Below the pieces are notes generated by a model. The model was not told the DNA's origin. It did no database searches and was given only the letters and a program-made list of their open reading frames with translations. A stretch of 64,000 nucleotides of DNA from Actinomyces wuliandei (GTDB lineage: Bacteria > Actinomycetota > Actinomycetes > Actinomycetales > Actinomycetaceae). The DNA lies in contig NZ_CP025227.1 of NCBI RefSeq assembly GCF_004010955.1, forward strand, positions 1,178,001 to 1,242,000, in the 5' to 3' direction. The position numbers and the translations under genes were made by a program. Each line of letters opens with the position of its first letter. Positions within the stretch are counted from its first letter, which is position 1. Shown in pieces: positions 38,824 through 48,123 of this stretch.

Positions 38824-39913
38824 CTTCAGCGGCTCCAGAGGCTCCAGCGGCTCGCGTGAGGGCCAGGCTGAGCCTCTGCGTGACGCCGACGGCTTCCCTG
38901 TCCTGCCCCCCGCCCTGGAGGACTCCGATCCGGGGCGGGGCGGGCCGGACGGCGTGCGTGTCGAGGTCGCAGTGCCGCAGCTCCCCGAGGGTTTCCGCGC
39001 CGGGTTCGCCTGCATGGTGGGGCGTCCCAACGCGGGTAAGTCCACCCTGACCAACGCGATGGTCGGCACCAAGGTCGCCATCACCTCCGGGAAGCCGCAG
39101 ACGACCAGGCACAACGTGAGGGCCGTGGTCCACCGTGCCAACGCCCAGCTGGTGCTGGTGGACACCCCTGGCCTCCACCGGCCCAGGACGCTGCTGGGCC
39201 GACGGCTCAACGACCTGGTGCGCACCACTCTGGCTGAGGTAGACGTCATCGTCTTCTGCCTGCCTGCCAACGAGAGGACCGGCCCCGGCGACCGCTTCAT
39301 CGCCCGCGAGCTGGCCGACCTGCGCACCCCCGTGGTGGCAGCGGTCACCAAGACGGACGCCGTCTCGCGCCCAGACCTGGCTGCCCGGCTCCTGGCCGTG
39401 GACGCCCTGGGGGACTGGGCCGAGATCGTCCCGGTCTCGGCCAGGCGCGGGGAGCAGGTTGACGTCCTGGAGGAGGTCCTGGTCTCTTACCTGCCTGCCA
39501 GCCCGCCCCTCTACCCCGCCAGCGAGGTCACTGACGAGCCTGAGACCACCATGATCGCCGAGCTGGTCCGCGAGGCCGCCCTGGAAGGGGTGCGCGAGGA
39601 GCTGCCGCACTCTCTGGCCGTCGTCGTCGACGAGGTCGTGGACCCTGAGCGGGCACGTCAGGAGGAGCGCGACCCGGGTCACCTCAAGGGGGCAGGGCGA
39701 CGCCTCCAGGTACGGGTGAGCCTGGTGGTGGAGCGCGACTCCCAGAAGGGGATCGTCATCGGGCGCAACGGGGCCCGGCTGAAGGAGGTCGGCGTCAGGG
39801 CACGGAAGAGCGTTGAGGAGCTGCTGGGGCGCAAGGTCTACCTTGACCTGCACGTGCGTACCGCCCGGGACTGGCAGTCCGACCCGAAGGCCCTGGCCCG
39901 CCTCGGCTTCTGA
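38807..39913 (+). CDS. era: GTPase Era
   Basis: 368 residues. G1 GRPNAGKSTLTNAMVG, the switch region KPQTTRHNV, G3 VDTPGLH, G4 TKTD and the KH domain (QKGIVIGRNGARLKEVGVRARKSVEELLGRKVYLDLHV) are all clear. It binds the 3' end of 16S rRNA and helps assemble the 30S subunit. An extra ~60 residues precede the G domain, longer than the usual ~300-residue Era. ATG 38807 lies inside the end of the upstream gene. Confidence 0.96.
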   Translation: MPHSRDFSGSRGSSGSREGQAEPLRDADGFPVLPPALEDSDPGRGGPDGVRVEVAVPQLPEGFRAGFACMVGRPNAGKSTLTNAMVGTKVAITSGKPQTTRHNVRAVVHRANAQLVLVDTPGLHRPRTLLGRRLNDLVRTTLAEVDVIVFCLPANERTGPGDRFIARELADLRTPVVAAVTKTDAVSRPDLAARLLAVDALGDWAEIVPVSARRGEQVDVLEEVLVSYLPASPPLYPASEVTDEPETTMIAELVREAALEGVREELPHSLAVVVDEVVDPERARQEERDPGHLKGAGRRLQVRVSLVVERDSQKGIVIGRNGARLKEVGVRARKSVEELLGRKVYLDLHVRTARDWQSDPKALARLGF

Positions 39914-39927
39914 GCAGGACCTGTCCC

Positions 39928-41751
39928 GTGATGTGTCCCCACCGCCCTGTCCGGCTCCTGCCCCGGCGGACCCGTTCCCGGGGAGAGCCTCTGAGGCCCA
40001 CCCAGGCTGAGATCACCTCCGGCTGGGTCTGGGTCCGTGCCTTCCCCCGGCGGGCTGCCAGGATGGTCGTCACAGTGTGCCGTGCTGGGTGCCGTCGCCT
40101 GGCCAGGCTGCTCCTGGGGGTCCTCGCCCTGGTCCTTCTCCTGCTGCTCCTCGGGGCGGGACTGACCGAGATCTGGCAGATCGTCCTCACCCTCGCGCTG
40201 GGAGCGCTGGTCCTGGCGGTCTCCTACGACCACCGCGTCATGGGGGGCAGCATCGTCCTGGTGCTGGGACTCAGCCTCGTGGGGACCCTGGCGGGTCCGC
40301 GCTGGTCGCCTGCGGTCTTCACCGCGCCGCTGGCCCCGACCACCCGTGACACCGGTATCGGCGGACAGGTCGAGACTGTCCCGGTAGGCACCTACGAGGT
40401 CAGGACCATCCAGGTGAGCGTGCCCCAGGCCGACGGCCAGGAGGTGCCCGCTCTCCTGCGCCAGCCGGTGGGGGCGCCCACCCCCACCGCGGGTGTCGTC
40501 TTCCTCCACGGCGCCGGGACCCACACGATCGAGGGCTTTGCCGAGCAGGCCGAGGCGCTGGCCTCGGCTGGGGCCACCACCATCGTGCCGGACAAGCCGA
40601 TGGAGGGCTACACCCTCACCGAGCGTGACTACGTGTCCATGGCGGCGGACTACGCCGACTCCGTGGAGCTCCTGCGCTCCCTGGAGGAGGTTGACGCGCT
40701 GCGGGTGGGGCTGTACGCCGAGTCCGAGGGCGGCTACCCCGGCGTGGTGCTGGCTGCCCAGGACTCCCGTATCGCCTTCCTGGTGCTGGCTTCCGCGCCG
40801 GTGGTGCCCATACGCCAGCAGGCTGCCTTCGCCATGGACTCCTACCTGCGTGAGGTGGGGGTGCCCGAGCCGCTGCTGGACATCATCCCCAGGATCCTGG
40901 GGTCCAGGGAGCTACCGGGTGGAGGGTTCAAGTACGCTGACTTCGACGCCTCCGTCTACGAGCGGCGCCTGACGGTGCCGGTCCTCATGCTGTATGGGAC
41001 GGAGGACTCCTCCATGCCTGTGCTCCAGGGGCCCAGGACGGTCTGGGACTCGATGCAGGAGGCGGGTAACGACCAGCTCACGGTGCGCTACTACGCCGGG
41101 GCCAACCATGGTCTCAAGTCGGGGACCAGCACTGAGGGGCTGCTGGTGCCCGGGGTGGCTCGGGACCTGGCCCGCTGGGTGACTGGGCTGCCGGAGACTG
41201 GCGGTGCTGGGCCCCGTGTGGCCGGGGCGGCGCCCACGCAGGTCTACTGGGCGCAGGTACCTGAGAGGACCCGGTGGTACGCCAGCGGTGACCTCATGCT
41301 GGTGACCGCCGTCCTGGGCCTGGGGCTGCTGGGCCTGTCGGCGGTGCTGTGGGGGGCTGGCCAGCTTCCGCGGCTGAGAGGCGGGCGTGGCCTGCACCTG
41401 CCAGCACCGCTTGGGCGGTGGGCGGTGTCGCTGGGCCTGTCCGTGACGTCCTCCTGGGTCCTGTACCTGGCCTACGTCCTGACCGTGGCCCAGCTCGCCT
41501 TGAACCGGACCTCCAACCTGTGGATCTCCTACGGGGGGTGGGCGCTGGCACAGGGGGCGGCGCTGATGACGGTCGTGCTTCTGGTCAAGCTGGTCGGCAG
41601 GGCCTGGCTCATGCGTGGGCACGTCCGCCAGGACGGGGGAGGGCGGTGGCTGACCCCCTGGACGGGGACCGTCCTGGTCAGTGCCCTGGGCGGCACCCTT
41701 GTCCAGCTGATGTTCCTGGCCTACTGGGGACTGTTCCCTCTGCTGCTGTGA
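39928..41751 (+). CDS. Membrane-embedded alpha/beta hydrolase
   Basis: 607 residues. Two helices at ~60-115 precede a periplasm-facing alpha/beta hydrolase domain and four helices follow at ~455-605. The hydrolase triad is visible: nucleophile YAESEGGYPG (Ser in ESEG), acid LYGTEDSSMP and base GANHGL; the oxyanion region is VVFLHGAGTHT. It should hydrolyse an ester, amide or peptide bond at the cell surface; the substrate is unknown. GTG 39928 and ATG 39931 are both possible starts. It follows era by 14 bases and may be cotranscribed. Confidence 0.8.
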   Translation: MMCPHRPVRLLPRRTRSRGEPLRPTQAEITSGWVWVRAFPRRAARMVVTVCRAGCRRLARLLLGVLALVLLLLLLGAGLTEIWQIVLTLALGALVLAVSYDHRVMGGSIVLVLGLSLVGTLAGPRWSPAVFTAPLAPTTRDTGIGGQVETVPVGTYEVRTIQVSVPQADGQEVPALLRQPVGAPTPTAGVVFLHGAGTHTIEGFAEQAEALASAGATTIVPDKPMEGYTLTERDYVSMAADYADSVELLRSLEEVDALRVGLYAESEGGYPGVVLAAQDSRIAFLVLASAPVVPIRQQAAFAMDSYLREVGVPEPLLDIIPRILGSRELPGGGFKYADFDASVYERRLTVPVLMLYGTEDSSMPVLQGPRTVWDSMQEAGNDQLTVRYYAGANHGLKSGTSTEGLLVPGVARDLARWVTGLPETGGAGPRVAGAAPTQVYWAQVPERTRWYASGDLMLVTAVLGLGLLGLSAVLWGAGQLPRLRGGRGLHLPAPLGRWAVSLGLSVTSSWVLYLAYVLTVAQLALNRTSNLWISYGGWALAQGAALMTVVLLVKLVGRAWLMRGHVRQDGGGRWLTPWTGTVLVSALGGTLVQLMFLAYWGLFPLLL

Positions 41752-41848
41752 CTGCGCGCAGCCTCCTGATGGCGCACACTGGGAGGTGGGCGCCCTGCCC
41801 GCTACCGGCCGACTAGACCAGTGCGTACCGGAACAGGAGACCACCAGG

Positions 41849-44800
41849 ATGATGATGTCCACACCCTCCGAGCCCCTGGGCACCGCAGACAGCTCCTCGC
41901 CCTCCTTGACCGACCCGGCCCCGGCCAGGCCCACGAACAGCCCCTGCCCACAGGAGATGTGGGAGCTGGGGCTGCGGGCCGTGGAGCGTGCGCGAGGCTG
42001 GGTGGAGGCCTCGGCCCGGCTCCCCGTTCCCAGGGCGGCGGCCCTGCTCTCCCGGATCCTGGCCGACCCCGACGGGCTGGCCTTCACCACCCGCTTCGTC
42101 GACGACGTCGTGCGCCCGGCTGACCTGGAGGTGGCGGGGCGCGCCCTGCGCCGCCTGGCCGACGGGCGCACGGATTTCCTCCCGCCGGCCCTGGCCGCAG
42201 CCACCGGCCTGGGCGGGGCCGCCTCAAGGCTGGCGCCGACCGTGGTGGCTGCCGCCGCCCGGCACACCTTCCGCCAGATCGTGGGTGACCTGGTCGTCGA
42301 TGCCACCGACCAGGGCCTGGGCCCGGCGCTGCGGCGTCTGCGCCGTGACGGCAACCGGCTCAACATCAACCTCCTGGGTGAGGCGGTCCTGGGGGACCAG
42401 GAGGCCGCCCGGCGCCTGGCAGAGGTCTCCCGGCTGGTCACCAGGCAGGACGTGGACTACGTCTCGGTGAAGGTGTCTGCCGTGACCGGTCCGCACAACC
42501 CCTGGGGCTTTGACGAGGTGGTCGCCCACGGGGTGGAGGTGCTGACCCCTCTGTACCGGCTGGCGCGTGACCACGGCACCTTCCTCAACCTGGACATGGA
42601 GGACTACAAGGACCTGGACCTGACCCTGGCCGTGTTCACCGCCCTCCTGGACCAGGAGGAGCTGGGCAGCTACGAGGCCGGGGTCGTCCTGCAGGCCTAC
42701 CTGCCCGACTCCCTGGGGGCGATGCAGCGCCTCCAGGACTGGGCGGCGGCGCGGGTGGCCCGGGGAGGCGCCCCGGTCAAGGTGCGGGTGGTCAAGGGGG
42801 CCAACCTCGCCATGGAGGCTGTTGACGCCGGTGTCCACGGGTGGGAGATGACCACCTGGCCCACCAAGCAGGAGACCGACACCTGCTACAAGCGTGTCCT
42901 CCACTGGGCCATGACCCCGCAGCGCACCCGGGCCGTGCGCCTGGGTGTGGCAGGTCAGAACATCTTTGACATCGCCCTGGCCTACGAGTTGCGGGCGGCC
43001 CGTGGGCTGGAGGGTACTGACGCCGTCGAGTTCGAGATGCTGTCGGGGATGGCCACCACCCTGGCGGAGGTCGTACGGCGCGACGTGGGCCACCTGCTGC
43101 TGTACGTCCCGGTGGTGGCCCCCCAGGAGTTCGACGTCGCCATCGCCTACCTGGTGCGCCGCCTGGAGGAGAACGCCGCGCCGCAGAACTTTATGTCCGG
43201 GGTGTTCGACATCGCCTCCGACAGCCGCGTGCTCACCCGGGAGCGTGACCGCTTCCTGGCGTCCCTGGCCGACCTTGACCCCCAGGCGCCTGTTCCCGGG
43301 CCCCGGCGGACCCAGGACCGCCTGGAGGGGCGGCCCGCTGGTGCTCTGGCACCGGCCCCGGCGCAGGACGGGGCCTTCGTCTCCACCCCGGACTCCGACC
43401 CCTCCCTGGGCGGCAACCGGCAGTGGGCTCGTCAGATCGCCCGGGCTGTGCCCGCCTCCCGGCTGGGAGTCGAGGCCGTGACGGCTGGTGCCGCCCGGTT
43501 TGCCATCAGGGAGGACGTGGACGCCGTCGTGGAGGTCCTCCGGGCGGCCGCACCCGGCTGGGCGGGACTGGGGGTCAGCGCCCGCGCGGAGATCATCCGG
43601 CGGGCCGGACAGCTCCTTGAGCAGCGGCGGGGCGCGCTGATCGAGGTCGCCGCCAGTGAGACCGGCAAGACGATCGACCAGTCCGACCCCGAGGTCAGCG
43701 AGGCGGTTGACTTCTGCAACCTCTACGCCCGCAACGCCCTGGCGCTGGAGGACCCCGGCTACCTGGGCGGAGGCCGGTTCGTGCCCAGCAGCCTGACCGT
43801 GGTCGCCTCGCCGTGGAACTTCCCCCTGGCCATCCCCACCGGTGGCGTGGCGGCGGCCCTGGCCACGGGCAGCACCGTCGTCCTCAAGCCGGCCCCGCCA
43901 GCCAGGCGCTGCGCGGCCGAGCTGGTCAGCGTCTTCCATGACGCCGGGGTCCCCACTGACGTCCTCATGCTGGCTCCGGTGGAGGACGGTGAGGTCTCCC
44001 GGCACCTGGTCACCCACGACGGCGTGGACCGGGTCATCCTCACCGGCTCCTATGACACCGCCCGCATGTTCCGCTCCTGGAAGCCGGACATGCGCCTGCT
44101 GGGGGAGACCAGCGGCAAGAACGCCATCATTGTCACGCCCTCTGCCGACCCGGACCTGGCGGTGCGTGACACCGTCGCCTCGGCCTTCGCCCACGCGGGC
44201 CAGAAGTGCTCGGCAGCCTCCCTGCTGGTCCTGGTCGGCTCGGCCGGGCGCTCGGAGAGGATCGCCCGCCAGCTGGTGGACGCTACCGCCTCCCTGGTGG
44301 TGGCCTCACCCGAGCACCTGGACTCCCAGGTGGGGCCGGTGGTGGTGCCTGACGACGCCAAGGCCCTGCGGGGACTGACGGTCCTGGGGGAGGGGGAGCA
44401 CTGGGTGCTGCGGCCCCGGCACCTGGGCTCCGGCCTGTGGCACCCGGGTATCCGCGCCGGAGTGAGGCCCGGCAGCGAGTTCCACCTCACGGAGTACTTC
44501 GCCCCGGTGCTCGGCGTCATGCGGGTGGACACCCTGGAGGAGGCCATTGAGGTGGTCAACGCCGTCGACTACGGCCTCACCTCAGGCCTGCAGACCCTGG
44601 ACTCTCAGGAGTTGGCCCAGTGGCTGGAGACGGTCCAGGCGGGCAACCTCTACGTCAACCGGGGGATCACTGGCGCCATCGTGAGGCGCCAGCCCTTTGG
44701 CGGGTGGAAGCGCTCGGCCATCGGCTCCACCACGAAGGCGGGCGGCCCCAGCTACCTGCTGGGCCTGGGGGAGGTCGTGCGCTCAGACGGTGCCGTGGAG

Positions 44801-45478
44801 GACATCCCGCAGCAGGTGGACGTCCTCGGCGGGGACGGTGAGGCTGAGCCCCTGGGTGACCTGGACGACCTGGACGACCTGTACGACTCGGTGCGTTCCG
44901 AGCTCGCTGGCCAGGACCTCCTGCTCCTGCGCACGGCTCTGGCCCAGGATGCCCAGGCGTGGCGCAGCGCCTACGGGCAGGCGGTGGACGTCACCGGACT
45001 GGCGTGTGAGCGCAATGTGCTTCGCTACCGCCCCGCAGAGGTCCTTGTGCGGGCTGAGGCAGGGACGGCGCTGGCGGACCTGGTGCGAGTCATGGCGGCG
45101 GGCTGCCTGGCTGGTGCCGGGCTGAGCCTGTCGGTGGCCGAGGCGCTGCCCGAGGCGCTGGGGGCGGTGCTGTGGGACCGTGGTGCCACGGTGGTCCAGG
45201 AGGACTCCCGGGCGTGGGCCCGGCGGTTGGGCGACCTTGCCGACTCCGGGGCGCTGGGGGTGCGTGTGCGGCTGCTGGGACCGCGGGAGCAAGCCGCCCA
45301 GGAGCGCTGGCAGGAGGGCTGCCACGCCACCGGCGGCAGCCCGGACGTCGCGCTGTACACCGGGGATGTGACCGCCTGCCCACACACCGAGCTGCTGCCC
45401 TTCCTGCGCGAGCAGTCAGTGTCTGTCACCGCGCACCGCTTCGGCACGCCCCTCGACCTGGCCGCCGGGCTGCTGTGA
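41849..45478 (+). CDS. putA: Bifunctional proline dehydrogenase / P5C dehydrogenase (PutA)
   Basis: 1209 residues from ATG 41849 (CAGGAGA upstream; two more ATGs follow). The FAD-linked proline dehydrogenase domain spans ~50-470 (VDYVSVKVSAVTG, FLNLDMEDYKDLDLT, VRVVKGANLAMEAVDAG, YVPVVAP). The aldehyde dehydrogenase domain spans ~550-1000 with catalytic Glu in LGETSGKNAI and Cys in AGQKCSAASLLVL. A C-terminal domain of ~200 residues follows. It oxidises proline to glutamate in two steps with channelling. No DNA-binding domain is present, so unlike enterobacterial PutA it should not repress itself. Confidence 0.95.
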   Translation: MMMSTPSEPLGTADSSSPSLTDPAPARPTNSPCPQEMWELGLRAVERARGWVEASARLPVPRAAALLSRILADPDGLAFTTRFVDDVVRPADLEVAGRALRRLADGRTDFLPPALAAATGLGGAASRLAPTVVAAAARHTFRQIVGDLVVDATDQGLGPALRRLRRDGNRLNINLLGEAVLGDQEAARRLAEVSRLVTRQDVDYVSVKVSAVTGPHNPWGFDEVVAHGVEVLTPLYRLARDHGTFLNLDMEDYKDLDLTLAVFTALLDQEELGSYEAGVVLQAYLPDSLGAMQRLQDWAAARVARGGAPVKVRVVKGANLAMEAVDAGVHGWEMTTWPTKQETDTCYKRVLHWAMTPQRTRAVRLGVAGQNIFDIALAYELRAARGLEGTDAVEFEMLSGMATTLAEVVRRDVGHLLLYVPVVAPQEFDVAIAYLVRRLEENAAPQNFMSGVFDIASDSRVLTRERDRFLASLADLDPQAPVPGPRRTQDRLEGRPAGALAPAPAQDGAFVSTPDSDPSLGGNRQWARQIARAVPASRLGVEAVTAGAARFAIREDVDAVVEVLRAAAPGWAGLGVSARAEIIRRAGQLLEQRRGALIEVAASETGKTIDQSDPEVSEAVDFCNLYARNALALEDPGYLGGGRFVPSSLTVVASPWNFPLAIPTGGVAAALATGSTVVLKPAPPARRCAAELVSVFHDAGVPTDVLMLAPVEDGEVSRHLVTHDGVDRVILTGSYDTARMFRSWKPDMRLLGETSGKNAIIVTPSADPDLAVRDTVASAFAHAGQKCSAASLLVLVGSAGRSERIARQLVDATASLVVASPEHLDSQVGPVVVPDDAKALRGLTVLGEGEHWVLRPRHLGSGLWHPGIRAGVRPGSEFHLTEYFAPVLGVMRVDTLEEAIEVVNAVDYGLTSGLQTLDSQELAQWLETVQAGNLYVNRGITGAIVRRQPFGGWKRSAIGSTTKAGGPSYLLGLGEVVRSDGAVEDIPQQVDVLGGDGEAEPLGDLDDLDDLYDSVRSELAGQDLLLLRTALAQDAQAWRSAYGQAVDVTGLACERNVLRYRPAEVLVRAEAGTALADLVRVMAAGCLAGAGLSLSVAEALPEALGAVLWDRGATVVQEDSRAWARRLGDLADSGALGVRVRLLGPREQAAQERWQEGCHATGGSPDVALYTGDVTACPHTELLPFLREQSVSVTAHRFGTPLDLAAGLL

Positions 45479-45605
45479 GCTGAGGACCTATGGCCACTGA
45501 GCTGACGGGGCGTCCGGTCTGGCGTGTGGTGGGGTCCTGGGTTGCTCTCGGCCAGTGGGATGACTTGGGCAGAGTAGATGTACCGCCTACTGCGAGAGGA
45601 TCGTC

Positions 45606-45653
45606 ATGGAGAGACGCGATGTTGAGGAGGGCTGGCCTGAGCTGTTCGAGTGA
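45606..45653 (+). CDS. 15-codon ORF upstream of the first accessory gene
   Basis: ATG 45606, preceded by AGAGGA at ideal spacing, opens a 15-residue reading frame (MERRDVEEGWPELFE) ending 13 bases before ATG 45667. It could be a leader ORF for translational coupling or the stump of an eroded antitoxin. Confidence 0.35.
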   Translation: MERRDVEEGWPELFE

Positions 45654-45666
45654 TCGCGAGGAGAAT

Positions 45667-46251
45667 ATGCGTCGTGTGCGCCGGGCAGGCGCACGTAGTG
45701 AGCAGGAGCCGGGAGAGCTGCGTTCCCGCTACGGCTACGGTGTTGAGGCTGACAGTACTGGTGCTGCCCAGGAGGCGGGGAGCCTGGGCGCCCGCCTCAT
45801 GCGGGACCGCGCCAGGTACGAGTACGCCGGTGCTGGGGCGGAAGGGGTCAGGGCGGCCTGGGACCGTGCTGAGGCGCAGCGGCTCCTGGCTCAGGCGGAC
45901 CGGGAGGACCTGCGGGCTGGGGAGACAGGGGTGGCGGCTGAGCACGAGCTGGACCCTGGGGAGCGTGCCCGGGCGGTGGCCGAGGCCGAGCAGCGTGAGG
46001 TGACAGCCGGCAGGGTTCGTGAGGACGGGCGCACCCTTTATGACAGTGCCGAGCGCCGTGCCAGTATGGCACGTGACATGGAGGCCAGGGGGATAGACCG
46101 GGACCTGGTGGCCATGAGGATGCGTGCCGATGTCAGCCAGGCCAGGCCCGCCACCGAGGCGGTCAGAGCGAGGACTTCCCGACAGGTGCCAAGGGTGCGT
46201 GGGGCGCGTGTCGGCCAGCAGCGGGTGCCGCGACCTGGACACAGTCGGTGA
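45667..46251 (+). CDS. Charged helical protein of unknown function at the head of the toxin array
   Basis: About 194 residues from ATG 45667 (GAGGAG just upstream; longer in-frame starts at 45490 and 45619 exist). It is very rich in Arg, Glu and Ala with strong helical/coiled-coil character (RARYEYAGAGAEGVRAAWDR, AEHELDPGERARAVAEAEQ). No domain recognised. Its C-terminus carries SQARPATEAVRARTSR and a basic Pro/Gly tail ending in Arg. The ATEAVR element matches those in the neighbouring Fic and Zeta toxins, which is the main clue that it belongs to the same system. Confidence 0.55.
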   Translation: MRRVRRAGARSEQEPGELRSRYGYGVEADSTGAAQEAGSLGARLMRDRARYEYAGAGAEGVRAAWDRAEAQRLLAQADREDLRAGETGVAAEHELDPGERARAVAEAEQREVTAGRVREDGRTLYDSAERRASMARDMEARGIDRDLVAMRMRADVSQARPATEAVRARTSRQVPRVRGARVGQQRVPRPGHSR

Positions 46252-46375
46252 GGACTCCCAAAACGTGTGGGGCAGACGTGGGAGGAGAAGGGCTCGGCAG
46301 CAAGGTTACAGCCTCCCCTCACGACCTTTTACGGGCCGACGGTGGCCGAGGGGCGACGGAAGTCGGCACGCCGGA

Positions 46376-46433
46376 CCGAAACCCTCGCGACCCAAGACTG
46401 CCCCTAGATCGTTTTCGGGAAATCGGCTAGAGT
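46376..46433 (+). promoter_or_regulatory. Toxin-array promoter/operator, copy A
   Basis: CCGAAA (46376-46381) and TTTCGG (46413-46418) form a spaced inverted repeat. CTAGAT (46404-46409), 18 bases and TAGAGT (46428-46433) form the promoter-like pair. The block CCCCTAGATCGTTTTCGG is nearly identical at copy C (49941-49957). Confidence 0.65.
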
Positions 46434-46463
46434 CGATTGGCGTCGAACGAGAGGGGCACCGCC

Positions 46464-46661
46464 GTGGCCACTGGTACAGCAGGCACCGCGACGACTGCGG
46501 CCGAGCGCGAGCTGCGGGTGGCCGAGGCGATTCACAGCGGCGAGATGGAAGGTATGCGCGTCGATGCTGCGACGCGTGCGGACGCCGACGAGTATGTCGC
46601 CGGGCGCATTGACTCTGACGAGCTGGTGGCCCGCGCTCGCGCGCGGTATGGCCTCGGCTGA
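46464..46661 (+). CDS. VbhA-like antitoxin of the first Fic module
   Basis: 65 residues from GTG 46464 (AGAGGGG seven bases upstream). A predicted helix carries SGEMEG, which fits the class I Fic inhibitory motif (S/T)xxxE(G/N); its Glu blocks the ATP gamma-phosphate in VbhA-type antitoxins. The C-terminal part (ADEYVAGRIDSDELVARARARYGL) matches the usual VbhA tail. It overlaps the fic start by 14 bases. It is the first gene behind promoter copy A. Confidence 0.8.
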   Translation: MATGTAGTATTAAERELRVAEAIHSGEMEGMRVDAATRADADEYVAGRIDSDELVARARARYGLG

Positions 46662-47445
46662 GCTCGTCGACCCGTATCTTGATCCTGAGACGGGTCTGCT
46701 GAGCAACAAGGTCGGCGCGACGACACAGAGCGCCCTCGACAAGGCCGAGGGCGCTCTGGTGTTCACCCGCCTGGTGCAACTCATGGATCGGCCAGTGAGG
46801 CCGACCGGTGACCTCGACGAGCTGCGCGCGATCCACCGCCATCTGTTCCAGGACGTCTACGACTGGGCGGGGGAGTTGCGCACCGTCGACATTCGCAAGA
46901 ACGTGGAGGGAGCCCAGTTCTTTCTTCCCGTGTCGATGATTGGTCGTGCCGCCGCATACTGCGCGGAGGAGTTGCGGGCCGACAACGAGTTGCGCGGCAT
47001 GAGCCGCGAGCAGTTTATCGACCGCCTGGCGTACCACTACGACCAGTTCAACTACGTGCACCCGTTCCGGGAGGGAAACGGTCGGACGCAACGAGTGTTC
47101 TGGAGCCGTGTCGCCCGCGACGCCGGGTGGCAGCTCGGCTGGCGCACCGTGCACGGCGCGGCCAATGACCAGGCCAGCCGTGCGGCAGCCGAGCAGCGGG
47201 ACTTCGGGCCGCTGTGCGAGATGCTCGATCAGATCCTCAGCAAGGCGACCCCGCAGGGTGCGCGGGACGCCGCCTGGCGCGTCGCGGAGCGCGCCCGGCT
47301 GTCGTTCCCCACGAGTGCCTCCCAGGCTGTGCGACAACCCCAGAGCAGCCCGCCAAGCGCACCGCAGGCACGTTCGCCCACCATGCACGTGCCAGGACAG
47401 AGCCACCAAGGGCCTGGCAACGACGGACCAGGAGCGAGCCGATGA
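46648..47445 (+). CDS. Fic-family toxin (protein adenylyltransferase), first module
   Basis: 265 residues from ATG 46648. The complete Fic motif HPFREGNGR is at residues 138-146, with the active His138. The flap region is QFFLPVSMIG. It should AMPylate a target, classically DNA gyrase or topoisomerase IV for VbhT/FicT toxins, when free of its antitoxin. The C-terminal ~65 residues after the Fic fold are Ser/Pro/Gln-rich and start with RLSFPTSASQAVRQP (47296-47340). That motif recurs in the Zeta toxins of this array. A resolvase fragment follows directly. Confidence 0.9.
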   Translation: MASAELVDPYLDPETGLLSNKVGATTQSALDKAEGALVFTRLVQLMDRPVRPTGDLDELRAIHRHLFQDVYDWAGELRTVDIRKNVEGAQFFLPVSMIGRAAAYCAEELRADNELRGMSREQFIDRLAYHYDQFNYVHPFREGNGRTQRVFWSRVARDAGWQLGWRTVHGAANDQASRAAAEQRDFGPLCEMLDQILSKATPQGARDAAWRVAERARLSFPTSASQAVRQPQSSPPSAPQARSPTMHVPGQSHQGPGNDGPGASR

Positions 47446-47452
47446 CCAGTGT

Positions 47453-47575
47453 CGGCTGGATCGTGTTGCTGGCGGCAAGAAGATGGTCATCGGGACGATC
47501 AGCGACCTGGGTCGGCAAGGCGTGAGCATCCGGAGCCTGACCGGGCTGGGCATCGACACGACAACGCTGATGGGC
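47453..47575 (+). pseudogene. Serine resolvase fragment
   Basis: A ~41-codon stretch (LDRVAGGKKMVIGTISDLG ... GVSIRSLTGLGIDTTTLMG) matches the middle of the resolvase at 49142-49749, which reads LDRIAGSEKMAIETINDLA in the same place. It lacks the catalytic Ser region and the C-terminal DNA-binding domain. It is an old duplicate or recombination scar at the 3' end of the first Fic gene. Confidence 0.75.
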
Positions 47576-47641
47576 GAGTCCTGTGAGGTGAGATATACCG
47601 AGGGTTCGCCACCCGGAAGCAGCCACCGAAACCAGGATGTA

Positions 47642-47762
47642 CCGAAACGCATGGTGGACTGTTTCCGGTTATCCTAATACAACAAGGCGTGACTTAGACG
47701 GGGGAACTGTTATGGCCGGTGCTGTCTGGGTGGCTTGTGTCTGCTGGTCGGGCGGGTGCTGA
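47642..47762 (+). pseudogene. Vestigial toxin-array promoter with stub ORF, copy D
   Basis: CCGAAA (47642-47647), GTTTCCGG (47661-47668), TAATAC (47675-47680), a GTGACTTAGACGGGG stretch and ATG 47712 align base by base with the promoter-to-start region of copy C. The ORF from 47712 has only 16 codons before TGA. It looks like the remains of a fourth module whose coding region was lost. Confidence 0.6.
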
Positions 47763-47792
47763 CCCGAAGCAGTCGACCGAAGCCTAAGTCGC

Positions 47793-47834
47793 CCGAAAGT
47801 GCCGCTAGAACCTTTTTGGGCGTCTTGGTAGTAT
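47793..47834 (+). promoter_or_regulatory. Toxin-array promoter/operator, copy B
   Basis: CCGAAA (47793-47798), CTAGAA (47805-47810), 18 bases, TAGTAT (47829-47834), with TTTTTGG in the spacer where copies A and C have TTTTCGG. The spacing of the CTAGA block to the -10 box is identical in A, B and C. Confidence 0.6.
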
Positions 47835-47862
47835 GTGCTGAGGGCCAGAAAGGGTGTGCAGG

Positions 47863-48123
47863 ATGAGTGGTGGTGAGGACTTCAGTCCGGTGCTCTATGA
47901 CGTGATGCGTGAGCTGGCGACCCAGCTCGGGGGCAGGTACGTGGAGTGGGTGCGTGAGGCGGAGAGTGCCGGTGCCAGGGATCACTGGAGGGCTGAGCAG
48001 CTGCGGGTGATGCGCGAGGTCCGTGCGGTCGACCCGGACGACCGTCAGGCGATTGAGGAGCACACGATGGGGCTGCGTGCCGAGCTGGCCTTGATGCCGC
48101 GGTACGCTCCGGTCCTGTCGTGA
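47863..48123 (+). CDS. Probable antitoxin of the first Zeta module
   Basis: 86 residues from ATG 47863 (AAAGGG upstream; GTG 47854 in frame is a poorer choice). Small, helical and acidic (MRELATQLGGRYVEWVREAES ... AIEEHTMGLRAELAL). Its last codons overlap the zeta start (GTGA). Position, size and coupling fit a cognate antitoxin, although I see no clear similarity to the epsilon protein of streptococcal plasmids. Confidence 0.65.
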   Translation: MSGGEDFSPVLYDVMRELATQLGGRYVEWVREAESAGARDHWRAEQLRVMREVRAVDPDDRQAIEEHTMGLRAELALMPRYAPVLS

